Assembly (NCBI GenBank): GCA_002007315.1
Contig: LNZQ01000227.1
Coordinates: 1 to 11,359 of the forward strand
DNA from: Epulopiscium sp. Nele67-Bin004
GTDB taxonomy: Bacteria; Bacillota_A; Clostridia; Lachnospirales; Cellulosilyticaceae
Reading direction: 5' to 3'
DNA: 11,359 nucleotides
Under the pieces are notes generated by a model that did not search any database, was not told the DNA's origin, and was given only the letters and a program-made list of their open reading frames with translations. A program made the translations under genes and the position numbers. Positions 1 through 6,683 of the stretch are shown in pieces; position 1 is the stretch's first letter, and every line of letters starts with the position of its first letter.

Positions 1-604
1 CGTTGTAGTGGATACGCCCGAAAGTCATATTAAACGCCACGAACACCGCCAAAAACGAATAAATATTGGTGATCTGTTTCAGCTCAAATCCCCCGCCTAT
101 GATGGTGTTGCTGTTATCGTCGGTGTCCCACATTTTGAAGCCTTCCCCGCTAAGCGTCAGCGCCGAACCTCTTATGTATTGCTTTCCCGATGAATTGGTT
201 ACCACCCTTCTGAGATCATACACGGAAAATCCTCCCAATCCCCCTACGCCAATGTAATTTTTATCCAATCCGAATCCGTCAGTTTTAGTCAAAGGCACCT
301 GATAATACATTCTCACAGACGCAAAAACTCTGGTAAATCTAAAAAACTGCAAATCCACCAATGTCACAGCCACAGGAATAGACTCGCCCGTACTGCCTGT
401 AAAATACCCGCTGAATCGTTCGCTCACCTGAATAGACGGTATCCAATACGCATAAGGCATCTGATACATCTCATAACGCCTCATCATTCTGTCTTGATAT
501 ACCTGCGTCAGCCTCTGTATATAAAAAGGATATTCATCCTGCGGTATATCTTCGGCGTAAGTGTTTATCGACGATATAAACATCAATAACAACAACAACT
601 TCAT
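1..604 (-). CDS. Exported outer-membrane-like protein, paralogue 1 of 3 (3' end beyond window)
   Basis: The frame is open from an ATG at 604 to the left edge, giving 201 codons without a stop. The start is set by GGGAG about 8 bases upstream. Residues 1-17 (MKLLLLLMFISSINTYA) form a signal peptide with a likely cleavage at TYA|ED. The rest aligns along its length with the next two genes: AYWIPSIQVSERFSGYF (52-68), IPVAVTLVDLQFFRF (76-90), YYQVPL (100-105), GVGG (119-122) and SGEG (152-155). Alternating hydrophobic and polar stretches with many Gly and aromatic residues suggest a beta-rich surface or outer-membrane protein. I do not recognise a named family and assign no function. It is separated from its upstream paralogue by a terminator-like hairpin (654-676), so it probably has its own promoter or relies on read-through. 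Confidence 0.8.
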   Translation of the reverse strand, partial: MKLLLLLMFISSINTYAEDIPQDEYPFYIQRLTQVYQDRMMRRYEMYQMPYAYWIPSIQVSERFSGYFTGSTGESIPVAVTLVDLQFFRFTRVFASVRMYYQVPLTKTDGFGLDKNYIGVGGLGGFSVYDLRRVVTNSSGKQYIRGSALTLSGEGFKMWDTDDNSNTIIGGGFELKQITNIYSFLAVFVAFNMTFGRIHYN

Positions 605-653
605 AACTGTCTCCCGATATTTAGTATTGATAATTAAATAACAACAAACATCG

Positions 654-676
654 AAAAAGCCCCATTAAGGAGCTTT
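654..676 (-). terminator. Rho-independent terminator after paralogue 2
   Basis: Read on the minus strand, AAAGCTCC (676-669) pairs with GGGGCTTT (663-656), with one G·U pair and a 5-base loop, followed by a T run. It starts about six bases past the stop codon of the gene at 682-1335. Confidence 0.65.
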
Positions 677-681
677 CCCGA

Positions 682-1335
682 TTAAAATGCTAATCCTATT
701 GTTCCGCCAACACTGGTGAACATAGATCTATCCATTTCGTTGTTTATAGTTCCGAAATTCAAGCTGACACCCATATGGATAGCAAAAAACGTATCTATGG
801 TGTTCACTACTGTAAATTCCAAACCTATTCCGGATATAGAAATCTGCATATTATCAGGCACCCAGATTCTATAACCTTCTCCGGCAATGCCTACTGCGGT
901 GCCATTTACGTATTTTTTGTTGTCACGCATATGGACTTTTCTATTATCATATAAATTACCGCCGGCAAGTACGCCGACACCAATAAATCTGTTATCCAAG
1001 CCGTATTTGCTTGTTTCAGATAATGGTATCTGGTAATAAAACCTAAACATCATAAATCCTGTGCTGTACCGGAACAGCTGCAGGTCTACTAATGTTTGGG
1101 CGACAGGTATAGGGCTTTTATCACCGCTTACGAAATAGCCGCTTACCCTCTCGCTTATATGGAGCGAAGGCAGCCAATATGCAACCTTCATCTGTGTTAA
1201 TTCATAATATCTTATTAATTCACTCTTGTATTCTTGTACCGGTTCTTCTATGCGGCTGTCAGAAGAACCCTTAGAATCATCTTGAGCGTGTAAATTAGTA
1301 CTGAATACAAACAAAAATAATAAGAATATTATCAT
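682..1335 (-). CDS. Exported outer-membrane-like protein, paralogue 2 of 3
   Basis: This 217-residue protein starts at the ATG at 1335, not the in-frame ATG at 1377. AAAGGAG lies about 7 bases before 1335, and this start puts a signal peptide (MIIFLLFLFVFSTNLHA|Q) at the N-terminus. It shares with its neighbours AYWLPSLHISERVSGYF (52-68), YYQIPL (100-105), RKVHM (132-136) and AGEGY (151-155). It ends in GGTIGLAF; a terminal Phe after alternating hydrophobics resembles the beta-signal read by the outer-membrane insertion machinery. A Ser/Glu-rich spacer (21-38) follows the signal peptide and is absent from paralogue 3. A beta-barrel or surface protein of unknown role is the best inference. No named family is recognised. 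Confidence 0.8.
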   Translation of the reverse strand: MIIFLLFLFVFSTNLHAQDDSKGSSDSRIEEPVQEYKSELIRYYELTQMKVAYWLPSLHISERVSGYFVSGDKSPIPVAQTLVDLQLFRYSTGFMMFRFYYQIPLSETSKYGLDNRFIGVGVLAGGNLYDNRKVHMRDNKKYVNGTAVGIAGEGYRIWVPDNMQISISGIGLEFTVVNTIDTFFAIHMGVSLNFGTINNEMDRSMFTSVGGTIGLAF

Positions 1336-1362
1336 TCTTTTCTCCTTTGTATTCCATACTCT

Positions 1363-1391
1363 AATATACATAAGCAAAACCGGAAATCCAA
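1363..1391 (-). promoter_or_regulatory. Possible sigma70-type promoter for paralogue 2
   Basis: On the minus strand TTGGAT (1391-1386) lies 17 bases before TATATT (1368-1363), about 28 bases upstream of the ATG at 1335. The -35 box is weak (TTG only). It sits just past the terminator of the upstream gene, where a promoter would be needed. Confidence 0.35.
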
Positions 1392-1401
1392 ATGTTTTAC
1401 T

Positions 1402-1431
1402 AAAAAACCCCCAAATAATGAGGGTTTTTTT
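1402..1431 (-). terminator. Rho-independent terminator after paralogue 3
   Basis: On the minus strand AAAAAACCCT pairs with a G-rich arm running into TTTTTT, with a loop of about 8-10 bases. It lies directly after the stop codon of the gene at 1437-2084. Confidence 0.7.
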
Positions 1432-1436
1432 ATAAT

Positions 1437-2084
1437 TTAGAACGTCAATCCAATCGAACCGCCGAAACTTATAAAGTTTTTGGTATCTCCGTAGATATTG
1501 ATATTGCCTCCGCTGACATTAAGCCCCGCGCTCAGCCCGAAGAACTGATTAAAGCTGTACATAGCCTTTACTTCCGCACCGCCTCCGTATATGCGTTTAT
1601 CTTCGTCATCGACGTTCCACAAATGATAACCCTCGCCCGCTACAGACATTACCCAGCCTTTAACGTGCTTGTGTCCGCCGGACATGTGGACTTTTCTGGT
1701 GTCGATGAGATTGACGCCGAAAGCTCCGCCGAATCCGAAATACATATCGTTAAGCGGCGAGTAGCTTTGGTCGGTTAGCGGCACTTGCCAATACATTCTG
1801 CCTTCACCCCATATTCTCGAAAATCTGAAAATATGCACTTCGGCAATAGTCATCAACACAGGAATCGCATCGTATCCGTCGATAAAATACCCGTTGATGC
1901 GCGCATCCACATACAATGACGGCATCCAAAAAGGAACTGTCAGCTCTGACAATTCATACATACGCATAATTTCTTTTTGCGAATGTTCCATAGCGTTCGT
2001 TACCCATTTTGGGTAATCGGTGTTGTCTTGGGCGTATACATTTACGGCGGACAAGACAAACATCAACAATAATAATCTTTTCAT
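1437..2084 (-). CDS. Exported outer-membrane-like protein, paralogue 3 of 3
   Basis: This 215-residue protein has a signal peptide MKRLLLLMFVLSAVNVYA|Q. Its start is supported by AGGAG about 7 bases upstream. Landmarks shared with the other two copies are PFWMPSLYVDARINGYF (51-67), YWQVPL (98-103), RKVHM (130-134), AGEGYHLW (149-156) and the C-terminal GGSIGLTF. Again the last residue is Phe, as in many outer-membrane beta-barrels. It is the most diverged copy in the central strands (IAEVHIFRF instead of LVDLQ.FR). It is the first of the three from a good promoter (2118-2146). The family is unrecognised; beta-barrel or surface location is inferred from composition, signal peptide and C-terminus only. 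Confidence 0.82.
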   Translation of the reverse strand: MKRLLLLMFVLSAVNVYAQDNTDYPKWVTNAMEHSQKEIMRMYELSELTVPFWMPSLYVDARINGYFIDGYDAIPVLMTIAEVHIFRFSRIWGEGRMYWQVPLTDQSYSPLNDMYFGFGGAFGVNLIDTRKVHMSGGHKHVKGWVMSVAGEGYHLWNVDDEDKRIYGGGAEVKAMYSFNQFFGLSAGLNVSGGNINIYGDTKNFISFGGSIGLTF

Positions 2085-2117
2085 TATTACTCTCCTATAA
2101 ATAAAATTTACAAGAGT

Positions 2118-2146
2118 ATGTTAAACAGCCCCGCCGTATTCGTCAA
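2118..2146 (-). promoter_or_regulatory. Sigma70-type promoter for the outer-membrane-like gene cluster
   Basis: On the minus strand TTGACG (2146-2141), a 17-base spacer and TAACAT (2123-2118) match the sigma70 consensus well. The boxes lie 33 bases upstream of the ATG at 2084, in the gap after the oxidoreductase gene. Confidence 0.6.
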
Positions 2147-2165
2147 TACTATTTTTGAAATATAT

Positions 2166-3146
2166 TTATACAGGTGCAGGAAAACCGTATTTTTGGTTTA
2201 ATCCTTCCATAACGCTTCTAGCTCCGTTGAACGCCAGCATTATAGAGCCTCCCTTTCTGCCCGACGCCAAATCGCCTATCATAAAGAGTCCGTCTATAGA
2301 GGTCTCGCCGTTGTCTCTCAAGACTACATTGGTGTCGTCGTACTCCAAACCGCAGTTTGCCATAAAGGCTGTAGGAGACGCCCCTCCCAGCGAGTAGACG
2401 ATTTTGTCTACAAACATAGGGTCGTGCTTCTCGAAGCTGACTTTGATTTTGTCGCCGTCCTGCTCTACGGAAGTTATATTAGTGCCGAGATACATGGCGA
2501 TTTTTTTCTGGAAGAGCAATTCATTGAGCCTGTCTATATTGAGTTGATTCATTCTGAAGATTTTATCCTGCCTGTAGGACAGCGAGACGTTGTTGCCCAT
2601 TGCGGACAGAGTCTGCACATACTCGGAAGCCGAATCGCCCCCGCCCACTACCAAAATATCAAATCCTGTAATATTTTGTTTTTGGAGGTTCAAAATATCA
2701 TAAGACACATTCGGCAACACCGCCGCCGGGATTTTGTAGTCGGGTTTTCTAGGTTTTGCGAAGACGCCGCTCGCCAAAACCACATATTCCGCCTCATAAG
2801 TTCCGTCCGAAGTCTCTATCTCGAAAACTTTGTCTTTTTTGGTGATTTTCTGCACTTCCGTGTTGAATTTAATATCTAGGGAGTTGTCGTTGATAGCGCT
2901 ATCCATCATAATATGATACTGGTCGAGAGATATAATCCCTGTAAATCCCAGCTGCCCTGTTTGAGGCACTTCTATGCTTTTGTAGACGGAGTTTATATCC
3001 TTTCCTGCTGGATAAAACTGCCTGACGGACGCGTTGTCCTTATCCGATTTCTCGAATATCACGACGTCTTTGACGCCTGCTTTTGCCAATTCAACGCCCA
3101 TAGCGATACCCGCCGGGCCTGCTCCGATTATTGCGACTTTTTTCAT
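2166..3146 (-). CDS. FAD/NAD(P)-dependent oxidoreductase, thioredoxin-reductase-like without CxxC
   Basis: This 326-residue flavoprotein has an N-terminal FAD-binding Rossmann motif GAGPAG (8-13), the ASG turn (125-127), an internal NAD(P)-binding motif VVGGGDSAS (166-174) and the C-terminal FAD motif GLFMIGDLA (286-294). This is the two-Rossmann layout of thioredoxin reductases and their relatives. The only cysteine is Cys265, so the redox-active CxxC of true thioredoxin reductase is missing and it cannot reduce thioredoxin by the usual route. Relatives without CxxC include ferredoxin/flavodoxin-NADP reductases, the YpdA family and the epsilonproteobacterial TrxR2-like proteins; which applies here is open. 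The start is supported by GGAG about 7 bases upstream. It is transcribed away from galE across a 139-base AT-rich gap. Confidence 0.85.
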   Translation of the reverse strand: MKKVAIIGAGPAGIAMGVELAKAGVKDVVIFEKSDKDNASVRQFYPAGKDINSVYKSIEVPQTGQLGFTGIISLDQYHIMMDSAINDNSLDIKFNTEVQKITKKDKVFEIETSDGTYEAEYVVLASGVFAKPRKPDYKIPAAVLPNVSYDILNLQKQNITGFDILVVGGGDSASEYVQTLSAMGNNVSLSYRQDKIFRMNQLNIDRLNELLFQKKIAMYLGTNITSVEQDGDKIKVSFEKHDPMFVDKIVYSLGGASPTAFMANCGLEYDDTNVVLRDNGETSIDGLFMIGDLASGRKGGSIMLAFNGARSVMEGLNQKYGFPAPV

Positions 3147-3175
3147 TATCTGCTCCTATTTGAGTATATTTGTGT

Positions 3176-3201
3176 ATATATTATAATAAATTATAATATA
3201 T
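3176..3201. repeat. Perfect 11-bp inverted repeat between divergent genes
   Basis: The arms ATATATTATAA and TTATAATATAT are perfect complements around a 4-base centre (TAAA). The repeat lies between the oxidoreductase start (3146) and the galE promoter (3225-3253). It contains the best -10 candidate for the minus-strand gene (TATAAT at 3195-3190, with a weak TTGTAT at 3218-3213, 17-base spacer). It could be an operator or simply the result of extreme AT-richness. Confidence 0.5.
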
Positions 3202-3224
3202 TTACTTTAAAAATACAAGTATTA

Positions 3225-3253
3225 TTGACACATAAACGATAGTGGTATATAAT
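3225..3253 (+). promoter_or_regulatory. Consensus sigma70 promoter of galE
   Basis: TTGACA (3225-3230) and TATAAT (3248-3253) are both exact consensus boxes with the ideal 17-base spacing. They lie 32 bases upstream of the galE ATG, with AGGAG in between. Confidence 0.85.
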
Positions 3254-3285
3254 TTATATTATAACTTAATTTAGGAGTGATTATT

Positions 3286-4278
3286 ATGAAGAAAAACATT
3301 CTAGTTGTAGGCGGGGCGGGCTATATAGGCTCTCACACCGTAAAACAGCTATTCCAGCAAGGCTACACGCCTATTGTCTTGGACAACCTCAGCAAGGGGC
3401 ATAAAGAGGCGCTTGACGCTATCAGCCCCGACATCGCATTTTATAAGGGGGATTTGGGCGACGTAGACCTCCTCAATCAAATATTCAAAACCCACGCCAT
3501 AGACACGGTTATGCACTTTGCGGCGATGATAGAAGTCGGAGCGTCGGTGCATCATCCCGATACTTATTACGACAACAACGTCAGCAAGGTTTTAAGGCTC
3601 TTAGACGCCATGAGAGCCAACGGAATCAACAACTTCGTGTTCAGCAGCACGGCGGCCACTTTCGGCGTCCCTGAGGAAGAGAAAATAGACGAAAACCACT
3701 CCCAGCTCCCTATCAATCCTTACGGCAGTTCAAAATTAATGGTAGAATGGATACTCAGAGATTACGCACACGCTTTCGAGGGATTCAACTACTGCATACT
3801 GAGATACTTTAACGCGTGCGGCGCCGACTTGGAGGGCAAGATAGGGCCTTCTTACGAGCCTGCAGCCCTTTTAATTACCGTCACCCTGCAGGCAGCCAAC
3901 GGCGAACGCGATATGCTCAAAATCTTCGGTACGGACTACCCTACCCCCGACGGCACCGCTGTGAGGGATTTCATCCACGTCGTGGATTTGGCAAAAGCCC
4001 ACATCGTAGGCATGGAAAGAATGGTCAACGAAAAAGTCAGCGACTCTTACAATCTCGGCACAGGACTGGGGAATTCCGTCAAAGAAGTAGTCGAACAATG
4101 CAAAAAAATCACAGGTGTTGATTTCACAGTCGAAGAAGCCCCGCGACGCGAAGGCGACCCTCCTTTCCTTGTAGCCAACCCTGACAAAGCGCAAAGACTC
4201 CTAAATTGGAAAGCCGAGTACAATCTCACAGACATGATTAAAACCGCTTGGTACTGGGAACAACACAAAACCTACTAA
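3286..4278 (+). CDS. galE: UDP-glucose 4-epimerase
   Basis: GalE interconverts UDP-glucose and UDP-galactose in the cytoplasm, using tightly bound NAD, and feeds galactose use and surface-sugar synthesis. The 330-residue product is of normal length for this short-chain dehydrogenase/reductase family. It shows the NAD-binding GGAGYIGSH (9-17), HFAA (77-80), the catalytic SST (120-122), the Y-x3-K pair Tyr146/Lys150 in NPYGSSK, RYFNACGA (173-180) and VRDFIHVVDLA (226-236). Substrate choice could extend to N-acetylated sugars; sequence alone does not decide this. The start at ATG 3286 is chosen over an in-frame GTG at 3277, because AGGAG (3273-3277) fits the ATG with 8-base spacing and overlaps the GTG. 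It is the first gene of a short operon with the acetyltransferase 21 bases downstream. Confidence 0.95.
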   Translation: MKKNILVVGGAGYIGSHTVKQLFQQGYTPIVLDNLSKGHKEALDAISPDIAFYKGDLGDVDLLNQIFKTHAIDTVMHFAAMIEVGASVHHPDTYYDNNVSKVLRLLDAMRANGINNFVFSSTAATFGVPEEEKIDENHSQLPINPYGSSKLMVEWILRDYAHAFEGFNYCILRYFNACGADLEGKIGPSYEPAALLITVTLQAANGERDMLKIFGTDYPTPDGTAVRDFIHVVDLAKAHIVGMERMVNEKVSDSYNLGTGLGNSVKEVVEQCKKITGVDFTVEEAPRREGDPPFLVANPDKAQRLLNWKAEYNLTDMIKTAWYWEQHKTY

Positions 4279-4299
4279 CAAAATATACAAGGAGTATGT

Positions 4300-4830
4300 A
4301 TGTTTGGTATCGACATCAACGACGACATCAGAATAGAGTTTTTGGACAACCATCACGCAGATGATTTGTTTGAGCTTACTGTCAAAAACCGCGACCACCT
4401 GAGAGCGTGGATGAGCTGGATTGACAAAACCAAAGACAAAAACGACACCCTGCACTTTATACGCGACCACAAAAATCACTGGCTGACCAATCAAGGTTTT
4501 GTCTGCGTGATTTTCTACAACGGCGCTATGTGCGGGACTATAGACTTCCACAACGTCAAACCCGCCAACAACTCCATATCCATAGGTTATTGGCTGGATA
4601 AAGACCATCAGGGCAAAAACATCATGTCCCAATGCGTGGAAACATTCATCGAGATAGCCTTTGATATTTACGGAGTGCATAAAGTCGTGATTTCCGCAGC
4701 CGCCGAAAACACCCGCTCCCAAAAAATCCCCCAAAAGCTGGGATTCGAGTTTGAGGGCATACAAAAAGACGCCGACATCGTCAACGGTCAATATCAAGAC
4801 CACTACACCTACTACAAGCTCTCCAAATAA
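4300..4830 (+). CDS. GNAT acetyltransferase of the RimL/RimJ type
   Basis: This 176-residue acetyltransferase resembles the RimL/YdaF group, which acetylates N-termini of ribosomal proteins or small amines with acetyl-CoA. Visible features are the N-terminal LRAWMSWID (34-42), the core strand ISIGYWLD (93-100), the acetyl-CoA loop QGKNIM (104-109) and the closing N-x2-S...KLGF.FEG (137-153) typical of this group. The start at 4300 is set by AAGGAG just upstream; a nearby ATG at 4296 is out of frame. It follows galE by 21 bases and shares its promoter. A role in sugar N-acetylation beside GalE is possible, but the motifs fit protein or small-molecule acetylation better. Substrate unknown. Confidence 0.85.
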   Translation: MFGIDINDDIRIEFLDNHHADDLFELTVKNRDHLRAWMSWIDKTKDKNDTLHFIRDHKNHWLTNQGFVCVIFYNGAMCGTIDFHNVKPANNSISIGYWLDKDHQGKNIMSQCVETFIEIAFDIYGVHKVVISAAAENTRSQKIPQKLGFEFEGIQKDADIVNGQYQDHYTYYKLSK

Positions 4831-4838
4831 CCACACAA

Positions 4839-4864
4839 AAAAACACCCTGTATAGGGTGTTTTT
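4839..4864. terminator. Bidirectional terminator between convergent genes
   Basis: AAAAACACCCT (4839-4849) and AGGGTGTTTTT (4854-4864) form a perfect 11-bp stem with a GTAT loop and A/T runs on both sides. It can serve the plus-strand galE operon and the minus-strand gene ending at 4886. Confidence 0.85.
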
Positions 4865-4885
4865 GATTTATAAATTTAGTTTAAT

Positions 4886-5317
4886 TTATTTATTAAGATT
4901 TGCCAAAACAGCCTGTATCTGCTCTTGTGCTTTTGTCTGTATATCCAGCATTTTCTGCTTGTCGGCGAGACGTTTTTGATTCATCTCCGCATCCAGCAAG
5001 GCAATCTGCTCGGCAAGTTTTTGGGCTTTTTGCTTGTCCTTTTCGGCTTTCATTTCTTTGGTTAAATTTTTAACCTGCTCGCGGGTTTCTTTATCTTTAT
5101 CTTTCAATGATTTCATCTCGTCGCGTGATTTTTCGATAATCTGCTTGATTTCGCTTTGCACAGCCTCAGGCAGAGCTTCCATCACCTTACGGCTTATTCC
5201 CATATCTTCGCCGCCTCTTCCACCGCCGCGTCCTCCGCGACCGCCGTCTCTAGCTTGAGCGAAAGAAACTCCGCTGATTAAAAATACACACAATGCCAAC
5301 ATAATTTTACTTTTCAT
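4886..5317 (-). CDS. Small exported helical protein with Gly/Arg-rich N-terminus (family member A)
   Basis: This 143-residue protein has a signal peptide MKSKIMLALCVFLISGVSFA|Q. A Gly/Arg-rich stretch (about 23-36, repeats of GGRGG) follows, then a long Lys/Glu/Gln-rich helical region to the end. The helix region holds LPEAVQSEIKQIIEKS (49-64) and, near the C-terminus, ADKQKMLDIQTKAQEQIQAV. The same landmarks recur in the next three genes, so they form one family. Small exported all-helical proteins of this build recall the CpxP/Spy periplasmic chaperone and metal-stress group, but the LTxxQ motif is not present; LPxxxQ sits at the comparable place. Function is therefore only suggested. The start is supported by AGGAG 7-8 bases upstream. 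Confidence 0.8.
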   Translation of the reverse strand: MKSKIMLALCVFLISGVSFAQARDGGRGGRGGGRGGEDMGISRKVMEALPEAVQSEIKQIIEKSRDEMKSLKDKDKETREQVKNLTKEMKAEKDKQKAQKLAEQIALLDAEMNQKRLADKQKMLDIQTKAQEQIQAVLANLNK

Positions 5318-5384
5318 AATTCTCTCCTAAGAATATATTTGTCTGAATAGACTTATTTTTTTTATAATCGACTATACTATATTA

Positions 5385-5416
5385 AGTCCGCAGCTCCGCC
5401 TAAGGATTCGTTTTTC
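5385..5416 (-). promoter_or_regulatory. Promoter region of family member A, homologous to that of member B
   Basis: On the minus strand GAAAAACGAATCCT (5416-5403) is followed by 14 bases and then GACTT (5388-5384), running into an ATATA-type stretch. The same 14-mer, the same 14-base gap and GACTT recur upstream of the next gene (5993-5961). The -35 position here is degenerate (CGGACT), so promoter strength is uncertain; common origin with the other copy is clear. Confidence 0.5.
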
Positions 5417-5436
5417 ACAAAAAAATTTTACCCAAC

Positions 5437-5465
5437 AAAAAACACCCCGATTAAGAGGTGTTTTT
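5437..5465 (-). terminator. Rho-independent terminator after family member B
   Basis: AAAAACACC (5438-5446) pairs with GGTGTTTTT (5457-5465) around a 10-base loop, with a T run on the minus strand. It ends 18 bases from the stop codon of 5483-5905. A 24-base core is identical to the hairpin at 6014-6037. Confidence 0.75.
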
Positions 5466-5482
5466 ATAAAACATATCTATAA

Positions 5483-5905
5483 CTATTGAGCTAAGATTTT
5501 TTGTATCTCAGCAACGATTTTTTGTTTCTCGGCGAGATACCTTGTTTCCATATTCATTTTCATAACGGAGACTTCGACAGCCATTTGAGCGGCTTTTTCT
5601 TTGTCTTTCTCGGCACGCATGGTTTTTTCCATTTCTTTCATTTTATCGTACTCGGCTTTTTCGCCTTCACGCATGGTTTTGAGTTCTTCCTTAGATTTTT
5701 CCATCAATTCCTTGATAGACATCTGTATGGATTCAGGCAATGCATTGAAGACGCGCTTATTGATAAACTCGTCACGCATATCGCCTTTGTGGTCGCCTCT
5801 CCAGCCCATACGGTCGCCGCGTTCGTTTTTGCTTTTTTGCGCGAAAGCCTCGCCGCCTGCCAAAAACACGCTCAAAACCAGAGCAAACAAAATACTTTTT
5901 CTCAT
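5483..5905 (-). CDS. Small exported helical protein (family member B)
   Basis: This 140-residue protein has a signal peptide MRKSILFALVLSVFLAGGEAFA|Q. A short charged, Met/Trp/His-containing stretch (about 29-45) is followed by a Lys/Glu/Met-rich helical region. It shares LPESIQMSIKELMEKSKEE (54-72) and the C-terminal AEKQKIVAEIQKILAQ with members A and C, and is the closest relative of A. It lacks the LTxxQ motif of CpxP/Spy, so that assignment is only structural analogy. The start is supported by AGGAG 8 bases upstream. It has its own promoter-like boxes (5945-5967) and its own terminator, so it is probably a single-gene unit. Confidence 0.8.
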   Translation of the reverse strand: MRKSILFALVLSVFLAGGEAFAQKSKNERGDRMGWRGDHKGDMRDEFINKRVFNALPESIQMSIKELMEKSKEELKTMREGEKAEYDKMKEMEKTMRAEKDKEKAAQMAVEVSVMKMNMETRYLAEKQKIVAEIQKILAQ

Positions 5906-5939
5906 AATGTTCTCCTAAAACATAATTTATATAAAGATA

Positions 5940-5967
5940 ATTTAAGCTTTATATTATATAAAGTCAA
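5940..5967 (-). promoter_or_regulatory. Promoter of family member B with an internal palindrome
   Basis: On the minus strand TTGACT (5967-5962) is followed by 17 bases and a weak -10 (TAAATT). The spacer is almost filled by the palindrome CTTTATATAATATAAAG (5963-5947, 8-bp arms around one base), which is operator-like in position. The 14-mer GAAAAACGAATCCT lies 14 bases further upstream. Confidence 0.45.
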
Positions 5968-6012
5968 CAAAAAAGTTTCAGGATTCGTTTTTCCAAAAAA
6001 GCTCCAAAACAC

Positions 6013-6043
6013 AAAAAAACACCCCGATTAAGAGGTGCTTTTT
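6013..6043 (-). terminator. Rho-independent terminator after family member C
   Basis: AAAAGCACCTCTT on the minus strand pairs through CACC/GGTG and flanking A/T runs, ending in TTTTTTT, just after the stop codon at 6056. Its core is identical to the terminator at 5437-5460. Confidence 0.7.
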
Positions 6044-6055
6044 TGACTAACAGAT

Positions 6056-6580
6056 TTAATTTGTAGCATTCAGTATGCTGTGGATTCTTTCCTGCGCTTG
6101 AATACGAATTTCTATAGCTTTTTGCTCGGCTAGCAATTTTTCTTTCTCTGCGGCATTTCTGGCGAGAGCGATTTCTTTTGCTATTTCGCTGGCTTTGGCT
6201 TTATCCGTTTCATCGACCAAACGTTTTTCCATACTGCTCATATCTCTATTCACGGTATTTCTGACTTTCATGTCGAGGGCGTGTACTTCCGCTTCGGTTT
6301 CCTGCACTATCGATGCGATAGAAATTTGAATTTCATCGGAAAGATGATGCAGTTCCGCAGGCAGATTTCTGACAAAACTCATATCTCTGCGGGCGTTTGT
6401 TGCGCCGGCTTGATTTGTTGTACTCGCTGTACTGTTTGTCGACACTGCCTGCGTATTCGTGGAATGCGAACGGTCAGCGCCTTTCATTGTGTCGTCGCTG
6501 TTACGGCGATGGCACGTGCTTACCATAATCAAACCTACAACGGCAACCACAGCAATAATAATAATTTGTCTTCTATTCAT
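6056..6580 (-). CDS. Membrane-anchored helical protein (family member C)
   Basis: This 174-residue protein has a basic N-terminus (MNRRQ) and one hydrophobic segment (about 6-21), then CHRR (23-26), a Ser/Thr/Asn-rich linker (about 29-62) and the helical domain of the family. The domain has LSDEIQISIASIVQE (80-94) and, near the end, AEQKAIEIRIQAQERIHSIL. Unlike A, B and D it seems to keep an uncleaved anchor; Cys23 lies after VST, not a canonical lipobox, so lipidation is uncertain. The start at 6580 is set by AAGGAG about 9 bases upstream. It follows the 45-codon mini-gene by 103 bases, with which it shares the anchor and linker. Role unknown; a periplasmic stress or envelope-binding function is conjecture. 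Confidence 0.78.
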   Translation of the reverse strand: MNRRQIIIIAVVAVVGLIMVSTCHRRNSDDTMKGADRSHSTNTQAVSTNSTASTTNQAGATNARRDMSFVRNLPAELHHLSDEIQISIASIVQETEAEVHALDMKVRNTVNRDMSSMEKRLVDETDKAKASEIAKEIALARNAAEKEKLLAEQKAIEIRIQAQERIHSILNATN

Positions 6581-6683
6581 GGCAATTCTCCTTGCTAAGA
6601 ATACATTATAATTAAATTCAAATAATAAATATCCGTCATTCTAAATTACCTTTTATATTCTAATTAAATCACCAAAACAGATG

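Noticed and set aside
2424..2879. A 151-codon plus-strand open frame opposite the oxidoreductase
   Set aside because: It is antisense to a gene with intact FAD and NAD(P) motifs; no ribosome site or recognisable product.
4201..4836. A 211-codon open frame on the minus strand opposite the end of galE and the acetyltransferase gene
   Set aside because: It is antisense to two well-supported genes, crosses their operon gap, and its product is a low-complexity Val/Phe-rich sequence without family features.
5501..6031. A 176-codon plus-strand open frame opposite member B and its promoter
   Set aside because: The Phe/His-rich product is the mirror of Lys/Glu-rich codons; it runs through a promoter and into a terminator, and the opposite-strand gene has signal peptide, ribosome site and paralogues.
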